Positions 43,946-53,234 of a stretch of DNA of 64,000 nucleotides are shown here, in pieces. A program made the position numbers and the translations under genes. The first letter of the stretch is position 1. Each line of letters starts with the position of its first letter. This stretch comes from Alphaproteobacteria bacterium. Lineage in GTDB: Bacteria > Pseudomonadota > Alphaproteobacteria > UBA8366. The notes below the pieces were generated by a model. The model saw only the letters and a program-made list of their open reading frames with translations. It did no database searches and was not told the DNA's origin. The stretch spans positions 62,001-126,000 of the forward strand of contig JAJFJD010000046.1 in the NCBI GenBank assembly GCA_021774335.1. The letters are read 5' to 3'.

Positions 43946-45226
43946 ATGAAGATTTTAGTGGTCGGATCCGGCGGGCGGGAACACGCGCTGTGCTGGGCGA
44001 TTGCGGCCTCTCCGCTCTGCGAGACGCTCTATTGCGCGCCCGGCAATGCCGGCATCGCCGAAGAGGCCGAATGCGTCGATATTGGCGCGGAAGACGTCGG
44101 CGGCCTCGTCCGATTCGCCTGTGACAACGCCATCGACCTGGTCGTCGTCGGCCCGGAGGGACCGCTCGTCCTCGGTCTTGTCGATCAATTGACCGAAGCG
44201 GGCATCAAGGCGTTCGGCCCGACCGCCGCCGCCGCCGAGCTCGAAGGGTCGAAAGGCTACACCAAGGACCTCTGCGCCAAATACGATATCCCGACCGGCG
44301 CCTATCAGCGGTTCACCGAAATCGACGCCGCGCGCGCCTATATCGAGGAACAAGGCGCGCCGATCGTCATCAAGGCCGATGGGCTGGCTGCCGGGAAAGG
44401 CGTCACCGTCGCGCAGACCGTCGAAGAAGCCCTGGCCGCCGCCGCCGACGCATTAGAAGGCAACCGCTTCGGCGAGGCCGGTGCGGAAATCGTCGTCGAA
44501 GAATTTCTCGATGGCGAGGAGGTCAGCGTCTTCGCGATCTGCGACGGCGAGTCCTCGCTCACCCTCGCCGCCGCGCAGGATCATAAAGCAGCCTATGACG
44601 GCGACACCGGCCCGAATACCGGCGGGATGGGCGCCTACAGCCCCGCACCGGTGATGACCGAAGCGCTGGCCGCTGAAATCCAAGAAACTGTAATCCGCCG
44701 CACCGTCGAGGCAATGAAGTCCGAAGGACGGCCGTATACCGGCATTCTCTATGCCGGCCTGATGATCACCGAAGCCGGCCCGCAGCTCATCGAATACAAC
44801 GCGCGTTTCGGCGATCCGGAATGCCAGGTGCTCATGATGCGACTCAAATCGGATCTACTGCCGGCGTTGGTCGCCGCCTGCGACGGCGTGCTCGAAACTT
44901 TCGATCTACGCTGGTATGACGAGACGGCGCTGACGGTGGTGCTCGCCGCCGAAGGCTATCCCGGCTCCTACGATAAGGGCACCGAAATTCGCGGCGTCGA
45001 TGCGGCGGAGACGGATGAATCGGTGAAGGTCTTCCACGCCGGCACGGCGCGCGACGAAAACGGCCTCCTTACCGCCATTGGCGGCCGCGTCCTGAACGTC
45101 ACCGCGCTTGGCGGCACCGTCGCCGAGGCCCAGCAGCGCGCCTATGCCGCAATCAACCGGATCGACTGGCCGCAGGGCTTCTGCCGCCGCGACATCGGTT
45201 GGCGCGCGATCGAACGCGAGTCCTGA
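43946..45226 (+). CDS. purD: Phosphoribosylamine-glycine ligase
   Basis: 426-residue ATP-grasp enzyme that makes glycinamide ribonucleotide in purine synthesis. It starts [17 protein letters not shown], followed by [16 protein letters not shown], the ATP-grasp loop [61 protein letters not shown] and [20 protein letters not shown]. The open frame extends upstream into the xseA promoter region, but the family start is at 43946 with a GGCGGGGG run before it. Convergent with the glutaredoxin-domain gene. Confidence 0.96.
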   Translation: MKILVVGSGGREHALCWAIAASPLCETLYCAPGNAGIAEEAECVDIGAEDVGGLVRFACDNAIDLVVVGPEGPLVLGLVDQLTEAGIKAFGPTAAAAELEGSKGYTKDLCAKYDIPTGAYQRFTEIDAARAYIEEQGAPIVIKADGLAAGKGVTVAQTVEEALAAAADALEGNRFGEAGAEIVVEEFLDGEEVSVFAICDGESSLTLAAAQDHKAAYDGDTGPNTGGMGAYSPAPVMTEALAAEIQETVIRRTVEAMKSEGRPYTGILYAGLMITEAGPQLIEYNARFGDPECQVLMMRLKSDLLPALVAACDGVLETFDLRWYDETALTVVLAAEGYPGSYDKGTEIRGVDAAETDESVKVFHAGTARDENGLLTAIGGRVLNVTALGGTVAEAQQRAYAAINRIDWPQGFCRRDIGWRAIERES

Positions 45227-45245
45227 TTATCGGAAATCCGCCCTA

Positions 45246-45878
45246 TTAGTCTGCCGCGTCGGACAGGCTGCCCGGCGAGATCGAACATTGCCCGCGGTCC
45301 GGGTTGGGTTCGACCTCGCGGCGCACTATTTTCGACAGGTCGTCCGCGCCACCCACATACAGGCCGTTGATCCAGATCTGCGGAACGGTAACCGGCGTCT
45401 TCGGGCCGATGATCGGCTTCACCCGCGCCAGCATGGCGTACAGCCCGCTCGGTTCCTTGATGACGTCGTGATAGACGTAGTCGATCTTCGCTTCGTCCAG
45501 GTACTGCTTGGCCCGCGTACAGTGCGGGCAGGTTTCCTTGCCGAAGACATGGTTGCCCTCCATCGGTGCACGGTCCGCATGCGCCTCGATCACCGCCTGG
45601 GTCAGCAGGCCACGATTGAGCGCCGCACCCTGGCTGACAATCTTGCCTTCGACCATGACGATCGGTGCATGCCAACCACCCTTGGGCAGCGGCTTCCACC
45701 ATTCGGACAGCCATTCGCGGACGTCGAGTTCGACGGGCACGCCGCCCAGTTCCGTATCGATGGTGTCTTGGATAACGTCGAGCGTCAGCGAACATTCGCC
45801 GCAGGGAATGTTGACCTTGAACGGGCCCCAGGACCCCGCCCAGCGAAACACCGTGATCTGAACCGGCGCGATAGACAT
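45246..45878 (-). CDS. Two-domain thioredoxin-fold protein with C-terminal glutaredoxin
   Basis: 210-residue cytosolic protein. The C-terminal half (from about 107) is a glutaredoxin: VFGKETCPHCTRAKQYL with redox Cys117 and Cys120, the cis-Pro loop TVPQIWINGLYVGG and a GADD end typical of Grx. The N-terminal half (ITVFRWAGSWGPFKVNIPCGECSLTLDVI) looks like a second thioredoxin-fold domain with CGEC at Cys26 and Cys29. Two CxxC sites in one chain suggest internal relay or reduction of a special partner, which I cannot name. GAGG 8 bases upstream fixes the ATG at 45878. Convergent with purD. Confidence 0.78.
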   Translation of the reverse strand: MSIAPVQITVFRWAGSWGPFKVNIPCGECSLTLDVIQDTIDTELGGVPVELDVREWLSEWWKPLPKGGWHAPIVMVEGKIVSQGAALNRGLLTQAVIEAHADRAPMEGNHVFGKETCPHCTRAKQYLDEAKIDYVYHDVIKEPSGLYAMLARVKPIIGPKTPVTVPQIWINGLYVGGADDLSKIVRREVEPNPDRGQCSISPGSLSDAAD

Positions 45879-45987
45879 CTGCGTCACCTCTAATTCATCC
45901 GAAGCACACTACTCCGATATGACATCCGACGGAGAAGCGCTATACCCTTGCACGAAACTGTGAAGCATCGTGTCGGCGGCAATTTTC

Positions 45988-46446
45988 CTATCGCCGATCC
46001 CGAAAAAACCGCAGCAGCAGATCGCCGGCGCGGCTTTCCTCTAGCCCGCCGTAGACTTCGGGCGCGTGATGGCAGGTTGGTTGCTGGAAGAACTTGGGTC
46101 CATGTTCGACCCCGCCGCCCTTCGGATCGTATGCGCCGAAATAAAGCCGGCGGATGCGCGCATGCGCGATGGCGGCCGCGCACATCGCGCAAGGTTCCAA
46201 CGTGACATAGAGATCGAACCGGTCGAGCCGGGGCGCGCCCGTGGCAGCCGCAGCCTTGCGGATCGCCAGCATTTCGGCATGCGCGGTCGGATCGTTCAAC
46301 GCCTCGACGCGATTGCCCGCCCGCGCCAGAACCTCGCCGCCATCGGGATCGACGATCACCGCACCGACGGGGACCTCGCCGCGCGACGCCGCGCTTTCCG
46401 CTTCGCGCAACGCCAGCGCCATGAAGGAATAAGAGGACTGCGCCAT
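45988..46446 (-). CDS. tadA: tRNA-specific adenosine deaminase
   Basis: 152-residue zinc enzyme making inosine at the wobble base (A34) of tRNA-Arg(ACG). The cytidine-deaminase fold shows PTAHAEMLAIR (zinc His56, proton-shuttle Glu58) and EPCAMCAAAI (Cys86, Cys89). The Met at 46446 begins MAQSSYSFMALALREAE, the normal N-terminus; the longer frame enters the propeller gene. It closes the minus-strand run ArsR-SRPBCC-MoaD-propeller, 31 bases after the propeller stop. Confidence 0.93.
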   Translation of the reverse strand: MAQSSYSFMALALREAESAASRGEVPVGAVIVDPDGGEVLARAGNRVEALNDPTAHAEMLAIRKAAAATGAPRLDRFDLYVTLEPCAMCAAAIAHARIRRLYFGAYDPKGGGVEHGPKFFQQPTCHHAPEVYGGLEESRAGDLLLRFFRDRR

Positions 46447-46477
46447 GCCGCACCGTGCCTCGCAGGGCGGCGCGGCG

Positions 46478-47563
46478 TCAAGCGGTTGCGAACCGCACGG
46501 CAGCGACCGGCGGTAACCGGGCGTCGACCGCAGACCAACTGTCGCCGCCATCTTCTGTAATCCAAAGACCGCCGCTCGTCGTGCCGAAGGCGAGCCGGTC
46601 ACCGGTCTCGTCGACTGTCAACGCATGACGGTAGACCAGGTCATAGGCATGTCGTTGCGGCAGGCCGTTGTTCAACACGTCGAAGCTCTTCCCACCGTCC
46701 CGCGTGCGGGACACAACGAGCTTGCCGTCCACCGGAATCCGCTGCTCGTCCTTCACCGCCGGCACGAACCACGCCGTTTCCGGATCATGCGGATGGCCGA
46801 CGACGGCGAATCCGAAATTTGACGGGCGGGCGGCCGTTATCGGTTGCCAATTCTCGCCCATATCTTCGGACCGATAGATGCCGCTGTGGTGCTGGCACCA
46901 CATGACGTTGGGGTGCGCGGTGCAATGCGCGAGTTGGTGAATATCCTGCGCGATCGGGTCACTGCGTTGATCCGGCGGCATATACTCATTGTCCATGCCC
47001 TGATTGATAATGCGCCAGGTCGCGCCGCCGTCGGTGCTGGCCCAGACGCCGGCACAGGACACGCCGACCCGCACGTCTTCGGGATTACGGGGGTCGACCA
47101 GCACGCTGCTGATGCCGGGCTGCTCGCCGCCGGCGACGCCCATCCATTTCTTGCGGTCCGGTATGCGCCATAGCGGCTCGTTCAATGACCAGCTTTCGCC
47201 GTTATCCTCGGACCGGAAAAGCGCGCCGGGCATGGTCCCCGCCCATAGGCGTCCGTCGACACCGCCCGGCACGAAGCTCCAGATTCGCCCCAGGGTCCAG
47301 GGATGCGGGTCGTCCTCGGATTCCGCCGGTTTTTCCGGAAAGGCCGGGGCGGGGAACTCGGTCCATGTCCCGCCCGCGTCGCGGCGCCAGTATTTTGCGC
47401 CGAAATGCCCGAGATCGAGCCCCGCGTAGACCATGCCGCCATGGGACAGCACGGCGGAGACCGGATCGCCGAGGAATTGAACATCGACGATGTCCCAAAC
47501 GCCCTTTGCGCGGTGAAGTTCGAACAAACCTTTGCGGGTCGCCACGAAGAGTTGGTCGCTCAT
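46478..47563 (-). CDS. Asp-box (BNR/sialidase-like) beta-propeller protein
   Basis: 361-residue predicted beta-propeller with five Asp-box motifs of S/T-x-D-x-G-x-x-W type: RSEDNGESWSL, STDGGATWRI, RSEDMGENWQPI, RTRDGGKSFDV and ITEDGGDSWSAV. No signal peptide, so it is probably cytosolic and not a true secreted sialidase; the catalytic Arg triad and Tyr/Glu pair of sialidases are not recognisable. It starts 11 bases after the stop of the MoaD-like gene, a gene pair I believe recurs in other bacteria. The tight coupling suggests the propeller binds, or is acted on with, the small GG-ending protein. Function unknown. Confidence 0.82.
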   Translation of the reverse strand: MSDQLFVATRKGLFELHRAKGVWDIVDVQFLGDPVSAVLSHGGMVYAGLDLGHFGAKYWRRDAGGTWTEFPAPAFPEKPAESEDDPHPWTLGRIWSFVPGGVDGRLWAGTMPGALFRSEDNGESWSLNEPLWRIPDRKKWMGVAGGEQPGISSVLVDPRNPEDVRVGVSCAGVWASTDGGATWRIINQGMDNEYMPPDQRSDPIAQDIHQLAHCTAHPNVMWCQHHSGIYRSEDMGENWQPITAARPSNFGFAVVGHPHDPETAWFVPAVKDEQRIPVDGKLVVSRTRDGGKSFDVLNNGLPQRHAYDLVYRHALTVDETGDRLAFGTTSGGLWITEDGGDSWSAVDARLPPVAAVRFATA

Positions 47564-47574
47564 GCCTCGCTCTT

Positions 47575-47844
47575 TCAGCCTCCGGTCAGCGCTTGGAGGA
47601 CATGGATTTCATCCTGCGGCGCGACCGGGTCGGTCAGCCCCATACGGTCGGCCGCCGCAACACCGTTCACGAAGACCGCCACATGTTGGCGGAGCGCACC
47701 CTGATCGTCGAGCACGTATCCCCGCAGCATTGGGTTGGCGGCAAACACGGCATCGAGGGCCTCCCGCAACGTCGCGCCCTCGACCTCGACCATCGGCGCG
47801 GGAAGAAACCGCTCCAACTGGTTGGTGAATGAGATCCTCGGCAT
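47575..47844 (-). CDS. MoaD/ThiS-family ubiquitin-like protein ending in GG
   Basis: 89-residue beta-grasp protein: ISFTNQLERFLPAPMVEVEGATLREALDAVFAANPMLRGYVLDDQGALRQHVAVFVNG, ending LQALTGG. A terminal Gly-Gly is what MoaD, ThiS and related sulfur carriers need for adenylation and thiocarboxylation by an E1-like enzyme. None of the molybdopterin or thiamine genes is nearby, and no E1-like or JAMM-protease gene lies in the window. It sits directly before the Asp-box propeller gene and 16 bases after the SRPBCC gene. It could be a sulfur donor for an unknown pathway or a protein modifier. Confidence 0.82.
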   Translation of the reverse strand: MPRISFTNQLERFLPAPMVEVEGATLREALDAVFAANPMLRGYVLDDQGALRQHVAVFVNGVAAADRMGLTDPVAPQDEIHVLQALTGG

Positions 47845-47860
47845 GATCCGGCGGCTCCGT

Positions 47861-48340
47861 TCAAGCGTTCGGCAACGCCGCGAGCAAATCGGCAAGGCGG
47901 TCCAACCCAACGCTCCACCCTTCGTGATGCTCGTCGCGCACTTTCTCTGAGTCGAAGATCGCTTGGTGCAGCGCCATCGCCGTTTTGCCGTTCTGTTCGG
48001 TAAAGGTGACGGTCACGAGGGTTTCGTGGCCGGGCGACCCGTCTTCCTCCTCCCATGCCCAGGTGAAGGACAGGCACTCGGGCCGATCGAACACGCGATA
48101 AACTCCCTGCAGGCGGTGCTCGATGCCGTCCGAAAGCCGCATCGACACGCGGAATTCACCGCCGGCGCGAAAATCGCCGATGAATTTCGTAATCGCCGTG
48201 GTTTCGCAACCCCACCAGCGCGCCAGGTGTTCGGGTTCGGTCCAGGCCTTGAAGACCAGCGCGCGCGGCGCGTCGAACACGCGGTTCAGGACCAGGACGC
48301 GCTCAGGTGTTTCAGTGATGTCTTCAGTATCCAACGACAT
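47861..48340 (-). CDS. SRPBCC / AHSA1-family protein
   Basis: 159-residue START-like protein: LVLNRVFDAPRALVFKAWTEPEHLARWWGCETTAITKFIGDFRAGGEFRVSMRLSDG, later TLVTVTFTEQNGKTAMALHQAIF and HHEGWSVGLDRLADLLA. This Aha1-like fold has a deep hydrophobic ligand cavity and is often the partner of an ArsR regulator, as here (62 bases upstream on the same strand). The ligand is unknown. GGAG about 8 bases upstream supports the ATG at 48340; the long frame beyond runs into the ArsR gene. Confidence 0.86.
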   Translation of the reverse strand: MSLDTEDITETPERVLVLNRVFDAPRALVFKAWTEPEHLARWWGCETTAITKFIGDFRAGGEFRVSMRLSDGIEHRLQGVYRVFDRPECLSFTWAWEEEDGSPGHETLVTVTFTEQNGKTAMALHQAIFDSEKVRDEHHEGWSVGLDRLADLLAALPNA

Positions 48341-48402
48341 ATCATCTCTCCCTTGCGCCAGCATCAGATCGTAGATCGCATCTACCGTGATTGTCGATTG
48401 CC

Positions 48403-48753
48403 CTAGTGCTTCCCGTCTGGCGTCTTGTCCTTGCCCTGTAATTCCTTCAGGTAATCGTCCAGCCGGTCGAAGCTGTGCTCCCAAAATTGGCGGTAGCCAT
48501 CGATCCAGCCGGCCACGTCTTTCAGCGGCGCCGCGGTCAGACGACAGGGCCGCCATTGCGCCTCACGCCCGCGCTCGATCAATCCGGCACGTTCCAACAC
48601 CTTGAGATGTCTTGAAATGGCCGGGAGGCTCATGGCGAACGGTTCGCCGATTTCAGTGACCGACGCCTCTCCCGAAGACAGCCGCGCGAGAATGGCGCGA
48701 CGGGTCGGATCGGCGAGGGCCGCGAAGGTCATAGTGAGAGGGTCGGGGGTCAT
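48403..48753 (-). CDS. ArsR-family transcriptional regulator (ArsR-SRPBCC pair)
   Basis: 116-residue winged-helix repressor: FAALADPTRRAILARLSSGEASVTEIGEPFAMSLPAISRHLKVLERAGLIERGREAQWRPCRL, then WIDGYRQFWEHSFDRLDDYLKEL. It lacks the metal-binding Cys motif of the arsenic sensors, as usual for the subgroup paired with SRPBCC proteins. It heads the run ArsR-SRPBCC-MoaD-propeller-tadA. The operator-like palindrome begins only 5 bases before its start codon, so the leader is very short and repression probably blocks transcription start. Confidence 0.88.
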   Translation of the reverse strand: MTPDPLTMTFAALADPTRRAILARLSSGEASVTEIGEPFAMSLPAISRHLKVLERAGLIERGREAQWRPCRLTAAPLKDVAGWIDGYRQFWEHSFDRLDDYLKELQGKDKTPDGKH

Positions 48754-48757
48754 CTAT

Positions 48758-48793
48758 ATTTAACCATATCGTTAAATAACATATCCGTTAAAT
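48758..48793. promoter_or_regulatory. ArsR-type operator
   Basis: ATTTAAC-CATATC-GTTAAAT (48758-48777) is a perfect 7-bp inverted repeat; the right half with its flank recurs as CATATCC-GTTAAATA (48782-48794). The stretch is very AT-rich compared with its surroundings and lies directly upstream of the ArsR start. The TTAAC-N6-GTTAA form fits operators of ArsR-SRPBCC regulators; binding is inferred. Confidence 0.65.
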
Positions 48794-48886
48794 ACCAACA
48801 CCCCACCGATCCTGTCAACCGTCTCCTTTTCGGCAGGCTCGCGGTGTTTGCAATGCGGTGGCCCGCCCCCTACATTCCGCGCCACA

Positions 48887-49693
48887 ATGTCAGACGAACA
48901 GCCGCAACGGATCGCCAAGGTCATAGCCCGCGCCGGCCTGTGTTCGCGCCGCGAGGCGGAACGCTGGATCGAGGCGGGCCGCGTCACCGTGGACGGCGAG
49001 ACCCTGACGAGTCCGGCGATCACCGTCACCGGCAAATCGAAAATCACCGTCGACGGCGCGCCCCTATCCGGACCAGCGCCGATGCAGCTCTGGCGTTACC
49101 ACAAGCCGACCGGCGTGGTGACGACCGACCGCGACCCGGAGGGCCGGCCGACCGTGTTCGACCGGCTGCCGTCTGACATGCCGCGCGTCCTGGCGGTCGG
49201 CCGGCTCGACTTGACCTCGGAAGGGCTGCTGCTGCTGACCAACGACGGCGAGTTGAAGCGCAAGCTGGAACATCCGTCGACCGGCTGGGCGCGACGCTAC
49301 CGGGTCCGCGTGCATGGCCGGGTCACCGACGCCGCCCTCGCCAAGCTGGGTCAGGGCGTCACCGTCGACGGCATGCGCTACGGCCCGATCCAGGCCGAGC
49401 TGGACTCGGCGCCCGGCGCCAACGCCTGGCTGACGATGACCCTGCGCGAGGGTAAGAACCGCGAAATCCGCCGCGTTTGCGAACATCTCGGCTGGACCGT
49501 GAATCGCCTGATCCGCGTCAGCTACGGTCCGTTCCAGCTCGGTCAGCTCAAGCGCGGCGCGGTCGAGGCCGTCCCGCCGCGCGTCCTGGCCGACCAGCTC
49601 GGCGAACGAGCCGGCAAACCCCGCCTGAAACCGCAGAAGCAAACTGCGAAGAAATCCGACAAGCCCCGCCGTGATGCGCATCATCGGCGGTAA
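48887..49693 (+). CDS. RluB/RsuA-family 23S/16S rRNA pseudouridine synthase
   Basis: 268-residue enzyme turning specific uridines of ribosomal RNA into pseudouridine. An S4 RNA-binding domain comes first ([31 protein letters not shown]), then the catalytic domain with Asp108 in [19 protein letters not shown] and the RluB/E-type [16 protein letters not shown] basic Lys/Arg-rich tail follows. RluB (23S U2605) is the most likely member, but RsuA or RluE cannot be excluded. The rsmD start lies inside its 3' end, so the two are coupled. Confidence 0.9.
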   Translation: MSDEQPQRIAKVIARAGLCSRREAERWIEAGRVTVDGETLTSPAITVTGKSKITVDGAPLSGPAPMQLWRYHKPTGVVTTDRDPEGRPTVFDRLPSDMPRVLAVGRLDLTSEGLLLLTNDGELKRKLEHPSTGWARRYRVRVHGRVTDAALAKLGQGVTVDGMRYGPIQAELDSAPGANAWLTMTLREGKNREIRRVCEHLGWTVNRLIRVSYGPFQLGQLKRGAVEAVPPRVLADQLGERAGKPRLKPQKQTAKKSDKPRRDAHHRR

Positions 49694-50252
49694 ATGGCGT
49701 GGCCGGACGCTGACGCCGCCGGACGGCCGAGATATCCGCCCGACCGGTGACCGAGTCCGGGAGGCGATCTTCAACATCGTGGAACATGGCCGCCATACCA
49801 AGGGCGGCGGATCACCGATCCCCAGCGCCGTGGTGCTCGACGGCTTCGCCGGTACCGGGGCGATGGGGATCGAAGCGCTCAGCCGCGGCGCGGCCAAAGC
49901 GTATTTCCTGGAGAAGGACCGCCTATCGATCGATGTGCTGGAAGAAAATCTAGCGGACTGCGGCACCGCGGCAACCATCCGGAAGGCCGACTGCCTCGCC
50001 CCGCCGCCGGCCCCCGAAACCTGCGATCTGGTTTTCCTCGACCCGCCCTACGGCCAGGGCATGGCAGTGCCGGCGTTGATTGCGCTCACGGATGCCGGCT
50101 GGATAAGCGATAACGCGCTCTGCATGGTCGAGATCGGAAAGGGTGACGGGTTCGAGACACCCGACGGGTTCGAGATGTTGGACGAGCGGCGCTACGGCGC
50201 GGCGCGGGTGATCCTCCTCACCCGGCGCGCTCAAACCGCTTCAGCAGAATAA
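49674..50252 (+). CDS. rsmD: 16S rRNA (guanine966-N2)-methyltransferase
   Basis: 192-residue SAM-dependent methyltransferase acting on assembled 30S particles. It starts [36 protein letters not shown], the diagnostic RsmD N-terminus, followed by the SAM loop [26 protein letters not shown] and the catalytic [13 protein letters not shown]. It overlaps the pseudouridine synthase gene by 20 bases. Its last 35 bases overlap the end of the convergent MFS gene. Confidence 0.94.
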   Translation: MRIIGGKWRGRTLTPPDGRDIRPTGDRVREAIFNIVEHGRHTKGGGSPIPSAVVLDGFAGTGAMGIEALSRGAAKAYFLEKDRLSIDVLEENLADCGTAATIRKADCLAPPPAPETCDLVFLDPPYGQGMAVPALIALTDAGWISDNALCMVEIGKGDGFETPDGFEMLDERRYGAARVILLTRRAQTASAE

Positions 50253-51369
50253 ACGAGAGTACCAGTACCGGCCCGAGCATCAGCGCGCCCGAGTAGAAGG
50301 GCCATGCGACGCCCACGGCGGCAAAGGCGAACCCGCCCCAGGTCGGCCCAAGGATGCGGCCGAGGCTGGCGGCGGACTGACTCAACCCCAGCGCCCCGCC
50401 GCGGATCGTGTCCGGCGCCGTACGGCTCATCAGGCTGAGCAACGACGGATTGGCGAGCCCGAACCCGATCGACAGCAAGGCGATCGGCAGCAACAGCATC
50501 GGTCGCGTGCCGGTCGTCGGCAGAATCGCCAGCCCCGCGGCCAAGGTGACAACCGCGATGCAGAACACCATCGGTTCACCCATACGCGCGACCAGGCGAC
50601 CAACGAGCCACCCCTGCACGAACGCACCGCAAACCCCGGCGAAGGCAAGGTAGTAGCCGACCTGCCGCGGCCCCATGCCCAATACATAATCGCACCACAG
50701 CGCGAAGGTGCTTTCCATGCCGGAGAACACGAAGAAAAGACAGAAATGCAAGGCAAGCATTATGGAGAAGATCGGCGCAGCGGCGGTCACTTCCTGCAGC
50801 CGGACACGCGTCTTCGCCAATCGTTCATGCCGCGCCGGTTCGCGAATGCCGATGACCGCGACGGCCAGTGCGACCATCGACCCGCCGGCCGCGATCATCA
50901 TCGGTAATTGGAAATTCGGCGTGGCCCCGCCGACCAGATACCCGCCGAGCGCCGGACCAATGACGAAACCGACCCCAAAGGCCGCGCCGATGAAGCCCAT
51001 GCCCCGCGCACGCCGATCGGGCGTCGTCGTATCAGCAATGTAAGCATGGCTGGTCGCCAGCCACCCGTTCATCACGCCGCCCAGGATACGCGCGGCAAAT
51101 ATCTCCGCCAGCCCGCCCGCATGGGCCAGCCAAAGATAAGCCACCGCCGATCCCGCGAAGCTGATCACGATCACCGGCTTCCGTCCGACCCGGTCCGACA
51201 GCCGGCCCCATAGCGGGGCGGTCAGGAATTGCGCCAAGGAAAAGGCCGCGAACAGCCAGGCGATCTGTTGCGGCGTGGCCCCGGCCGAACCGGCATAGAA
51301 GGGCAGCAGCGGGACGATCACACCGAGCCCGATGACATTGGCGAGCGCGGCGAGGAAGAGGGGCAGCAT
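50218..51369 (-). CDS. MFS transporter, TetA-like drug/H+ antiporter family
   Basis: 383-residue, 12-helix carrier. The signature loop between helices 2 and 3 is GRLSDRVGRKPVIV, as in TetA-type antiporters; helix 5 has the antiporter motif GAAFGVGFVIGPALGGYL. Start MLPLFLAALANVIGLGVIVPLLPFYA. The substrate is unknown and its location next to mutL says little. It ends inside rsmD (convergent, 35-base overlap) and starts 29 bases after the mutL stop. Confidence 0.88.
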   Translation of the reverse strand: MLPLFLAALANVIGLGVIVPLLPFYAGSAGATPQQIAWLFAAFSLAQFLTAPLWGRLSDRVGRKPVIVISFAGSAVAYLWLAHAGGLAEIFAARILGGVMNGWLATSHAYIADTTTPDRRARGMGFIGAAFGVGFVIGPALGGYLVGGATPNFQLPMMIAAGGSMVALAVAVIGIREPARHERLAKTRVRLQEVTAAAPIFSIMLALHFCLFFVFSGMESTFALWCDYVLGMGPRQVGYYLAFAGVCGAFVQGWLVGRLVARMGEPMVFCIAVVTLAAGLAILPTTGTRPMLLLPIALLSIGFGLANPSLLSLMSRTAPDTIRGGALGLSQSAASLGRILGPTWGGFAFAAVGVAWPFYSGALMLGPVLVLSFILLKRFERAG

Positions 51370-51398
51370 AAGGGCGAGGAAAGCGCGGCAGGGACGGC

Positions 51399-53234
51399 TC
51401 AGCGCCGTCCGAACAGCTTCTCGATATCGGCGAGCTTGAGTTCCACATAGGTCGGCCGGCCGTGATTACACTGGCCGGAATGCGGTGTCCCTTCCATCTC
51501 GCGCAGCAGGGCGTTCATCTCATCCTGATTGAGGCGGCGGCCCGCGCGCACCGAACCGTGGCAGGCCATCGTGCCGCAGACTTCTTCGAGCTTCTCCTTC
51601 AGGCTGAAGGTGCCACCGAGTTCCACCAATTCGTCCGCAAGATCCCGAACGAGCGCGGCCGCATCGACCTTGCCGAGCAGCGCCGGCACTTCGCGCACCG
51701 CGACCGCACCGGGCCCGAAACCTTCGAGTACGAGCCCGAGTTCCGCCAATTCGTGCGCGCGGTCGACAAGCCGCTGCACCGCGGGTTCGTCCAATTCGAC
51801 CACCTCGGGAATCAGCAAACCCTGCCGCTTAACGCCGGATTCCGCCAACGCCGCCTTCATGCGTTCGTAGACCAGCCGCTCATGCGCCGCGTGCTGATCG
51901 ACGATGACGATACCGTCGCCAGTCTGTGCCACCACATAGGTTTCATGCACCTGCGCGCGTGCCGCGCCAAGCGGGTAGGCGTCCGCCATCGCGTCGGTGT
52001 CGGGCGACGCCTCTTGACCGGCGCGCGCCTCCGGCGGAAAAGCGACGACCTCGCCCCCCGGCCCGGTGCCGCCGAACGGCGCTTGATACGCGGCTGTCTG
52101 TTCAGCCAGACCGCGGGACATCCCGCCGCCGGGATATCGATACGCAGGCCCAGGAAAGGGCCCGCCGCCCTGCTGCGGCGCATTGGCTCGAATGGCGCCC
52201 AGCGCCGCGGTGGCAACCGTGGTCGATGCCCGGTGCCCGGCCTCGGCCAGGGCATGCTTCAGCGCGCCCACGATAAGCCCGCGCACAAGGCCGGAATCGC
52301 GGAACCGCACCTCCGCCTTGGCCGGATGCACGTTTACATCCACCGCATGCGGCTCGATCTCCAGGAACAGCGCTATAAGCGGATGCCGGTCGCGCGACAG
52401 GAAATCGGCATAGGCGCCGCGCACCGCGCCGATCAGTAACCGGTCCTTGACCGGGCGGCCGTTGACGAAGAGATACTGCTGCGCCGCGTTGCCCCGATTG
52501 AGCGTCGGCAATCCCGCATAGCCGGTGAGGTGGATACCCTCGCGCTCGGCATCGATGGCCAACGCGTTGGCCGCGAATTCCCGACCCATGATACCGGACA
52601 GCCGTTGCAGCCGGCTTTCCAGCAACTCACCCTGCTCGGCATTGAGCCGAATACGCGTCTTGGTCTCATCGGTCAGGGAAAACCCGATGTCGGGCCGCGC
52701 CATCGCCAGCCGCTTGAGGGTGTCGTTGATCTGCTGGGTTTCCGACCGCGTGGTGCGCAGGAACTTGAGCCGAGCCGGCGTCGCGTAGAACAGGTCGCGC
52801 ACCTCGATCCGCGTCCCGACCGAGTGCGCCGCCGGGGCCGGACCCGACAACTTGCCGCCTTCCACGGTTAGCATCCAGGCGCTGTCGGCGTCGGCCGTGC
52901 GGCTGGTGATGGTGAGTCGGCTGACCGCGCCGATCGACGGCAACGCTTCGCCCCGGAACCCCAGGCTTGCGATCGCCGACAGGTCGTAGTCCGGCAGCTT
53001 CGAGGTCGCGTGTCGCTCAACAGCGAGCAACAGGTCTTCGCGGTCCATGCCGCAGCCGTCGTCGGCCACCGCGATCAGCGACTTGCCGCCGTCGCGGATC
53101 GTCACGTCGATCTGACGCGCGCCTGCGTCGATGCTGTTTTCCACGAGTTCCTTGACCGCCGAGGCGGGGCGTTCGACGACCTCGCCGGCGGCGATTCGGT
53201 TGACCACGGTCTCGGGCAGGCGCTGGATGGTCAC
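51399..53234 (-). CDS. mutL: DNA mismatch repair protein MutL
   Basis: 611-residue GHKL ATPase coordinating mismatch repair. N-terminal motifs are [36 protein letters not shown] and [26 protein letters not shown] Pro/Gly/Ala-rich linker (about 340-420) separates the C-terminal dimerisation domain, which contains [12 protein letters not shown], matching the DQHA-x2-E-x4-E endonuclease motif. This fits an organism without MutH, where MutL nicks the strand. It starts with GTG inside the pgi stop (GTGA). Confidence 0.96.
   Translation of the reverse strand: MTIQRLPETVVNRIAAGEVVERPASAVKELVENSIDAGARQIDVTIRDGGKSLIAVADDGCGMDREDLLLAVERHATSKLPDYDLSAIASLGFRGEALPSIGAVSRLTITSRTADADSAWMLTVEGGKLSGPAPAAHSVGTRIEVRDLFYATPARLKFLRTTRSETQQINDTLKRLAMARPDIGFSLTDETKTRIRLNAEQGELLESRLQRLSGIMGREFAANALAIDAEREGIHLTGYAGLPTLNRGNAAQQYLFVNGRPVKDRLLIGAVRGAYADFLSRDRHPLIALFLEIEPHAVDVNVHPAKAEVRFRDSGLVRGLIVGALKHALAEAGHRASTTVATAALGAIRANAPQQGGGPFPGPAYRYPGGGMSRGLAEQTAAYQAPFGGTGPGGEVVAFPPEARAGQEASPDTDAMADAYPLGAARAQVHETYVVAQTGDGIVIVDQHAAHERLVYERMKAALAESGVKRQGLLIPEVVELDEPAVQRLVDRAHELAELGLVLEGFGPGAVAVREVPALLGKVDAAALVRDLADELVELGGTFSLKEKLEEVCGTMACHGSVRAGRRLNQDEMNALLREMEGTPHSGQCNHGRPTYVELKLADIEKLFGRR

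Noticed and set aside
46478..47563. Genuine sialidase
   Set aside because: Asp-boxes are present but the sialidase catalytic residues are not recognisable and there is no signal peptide.
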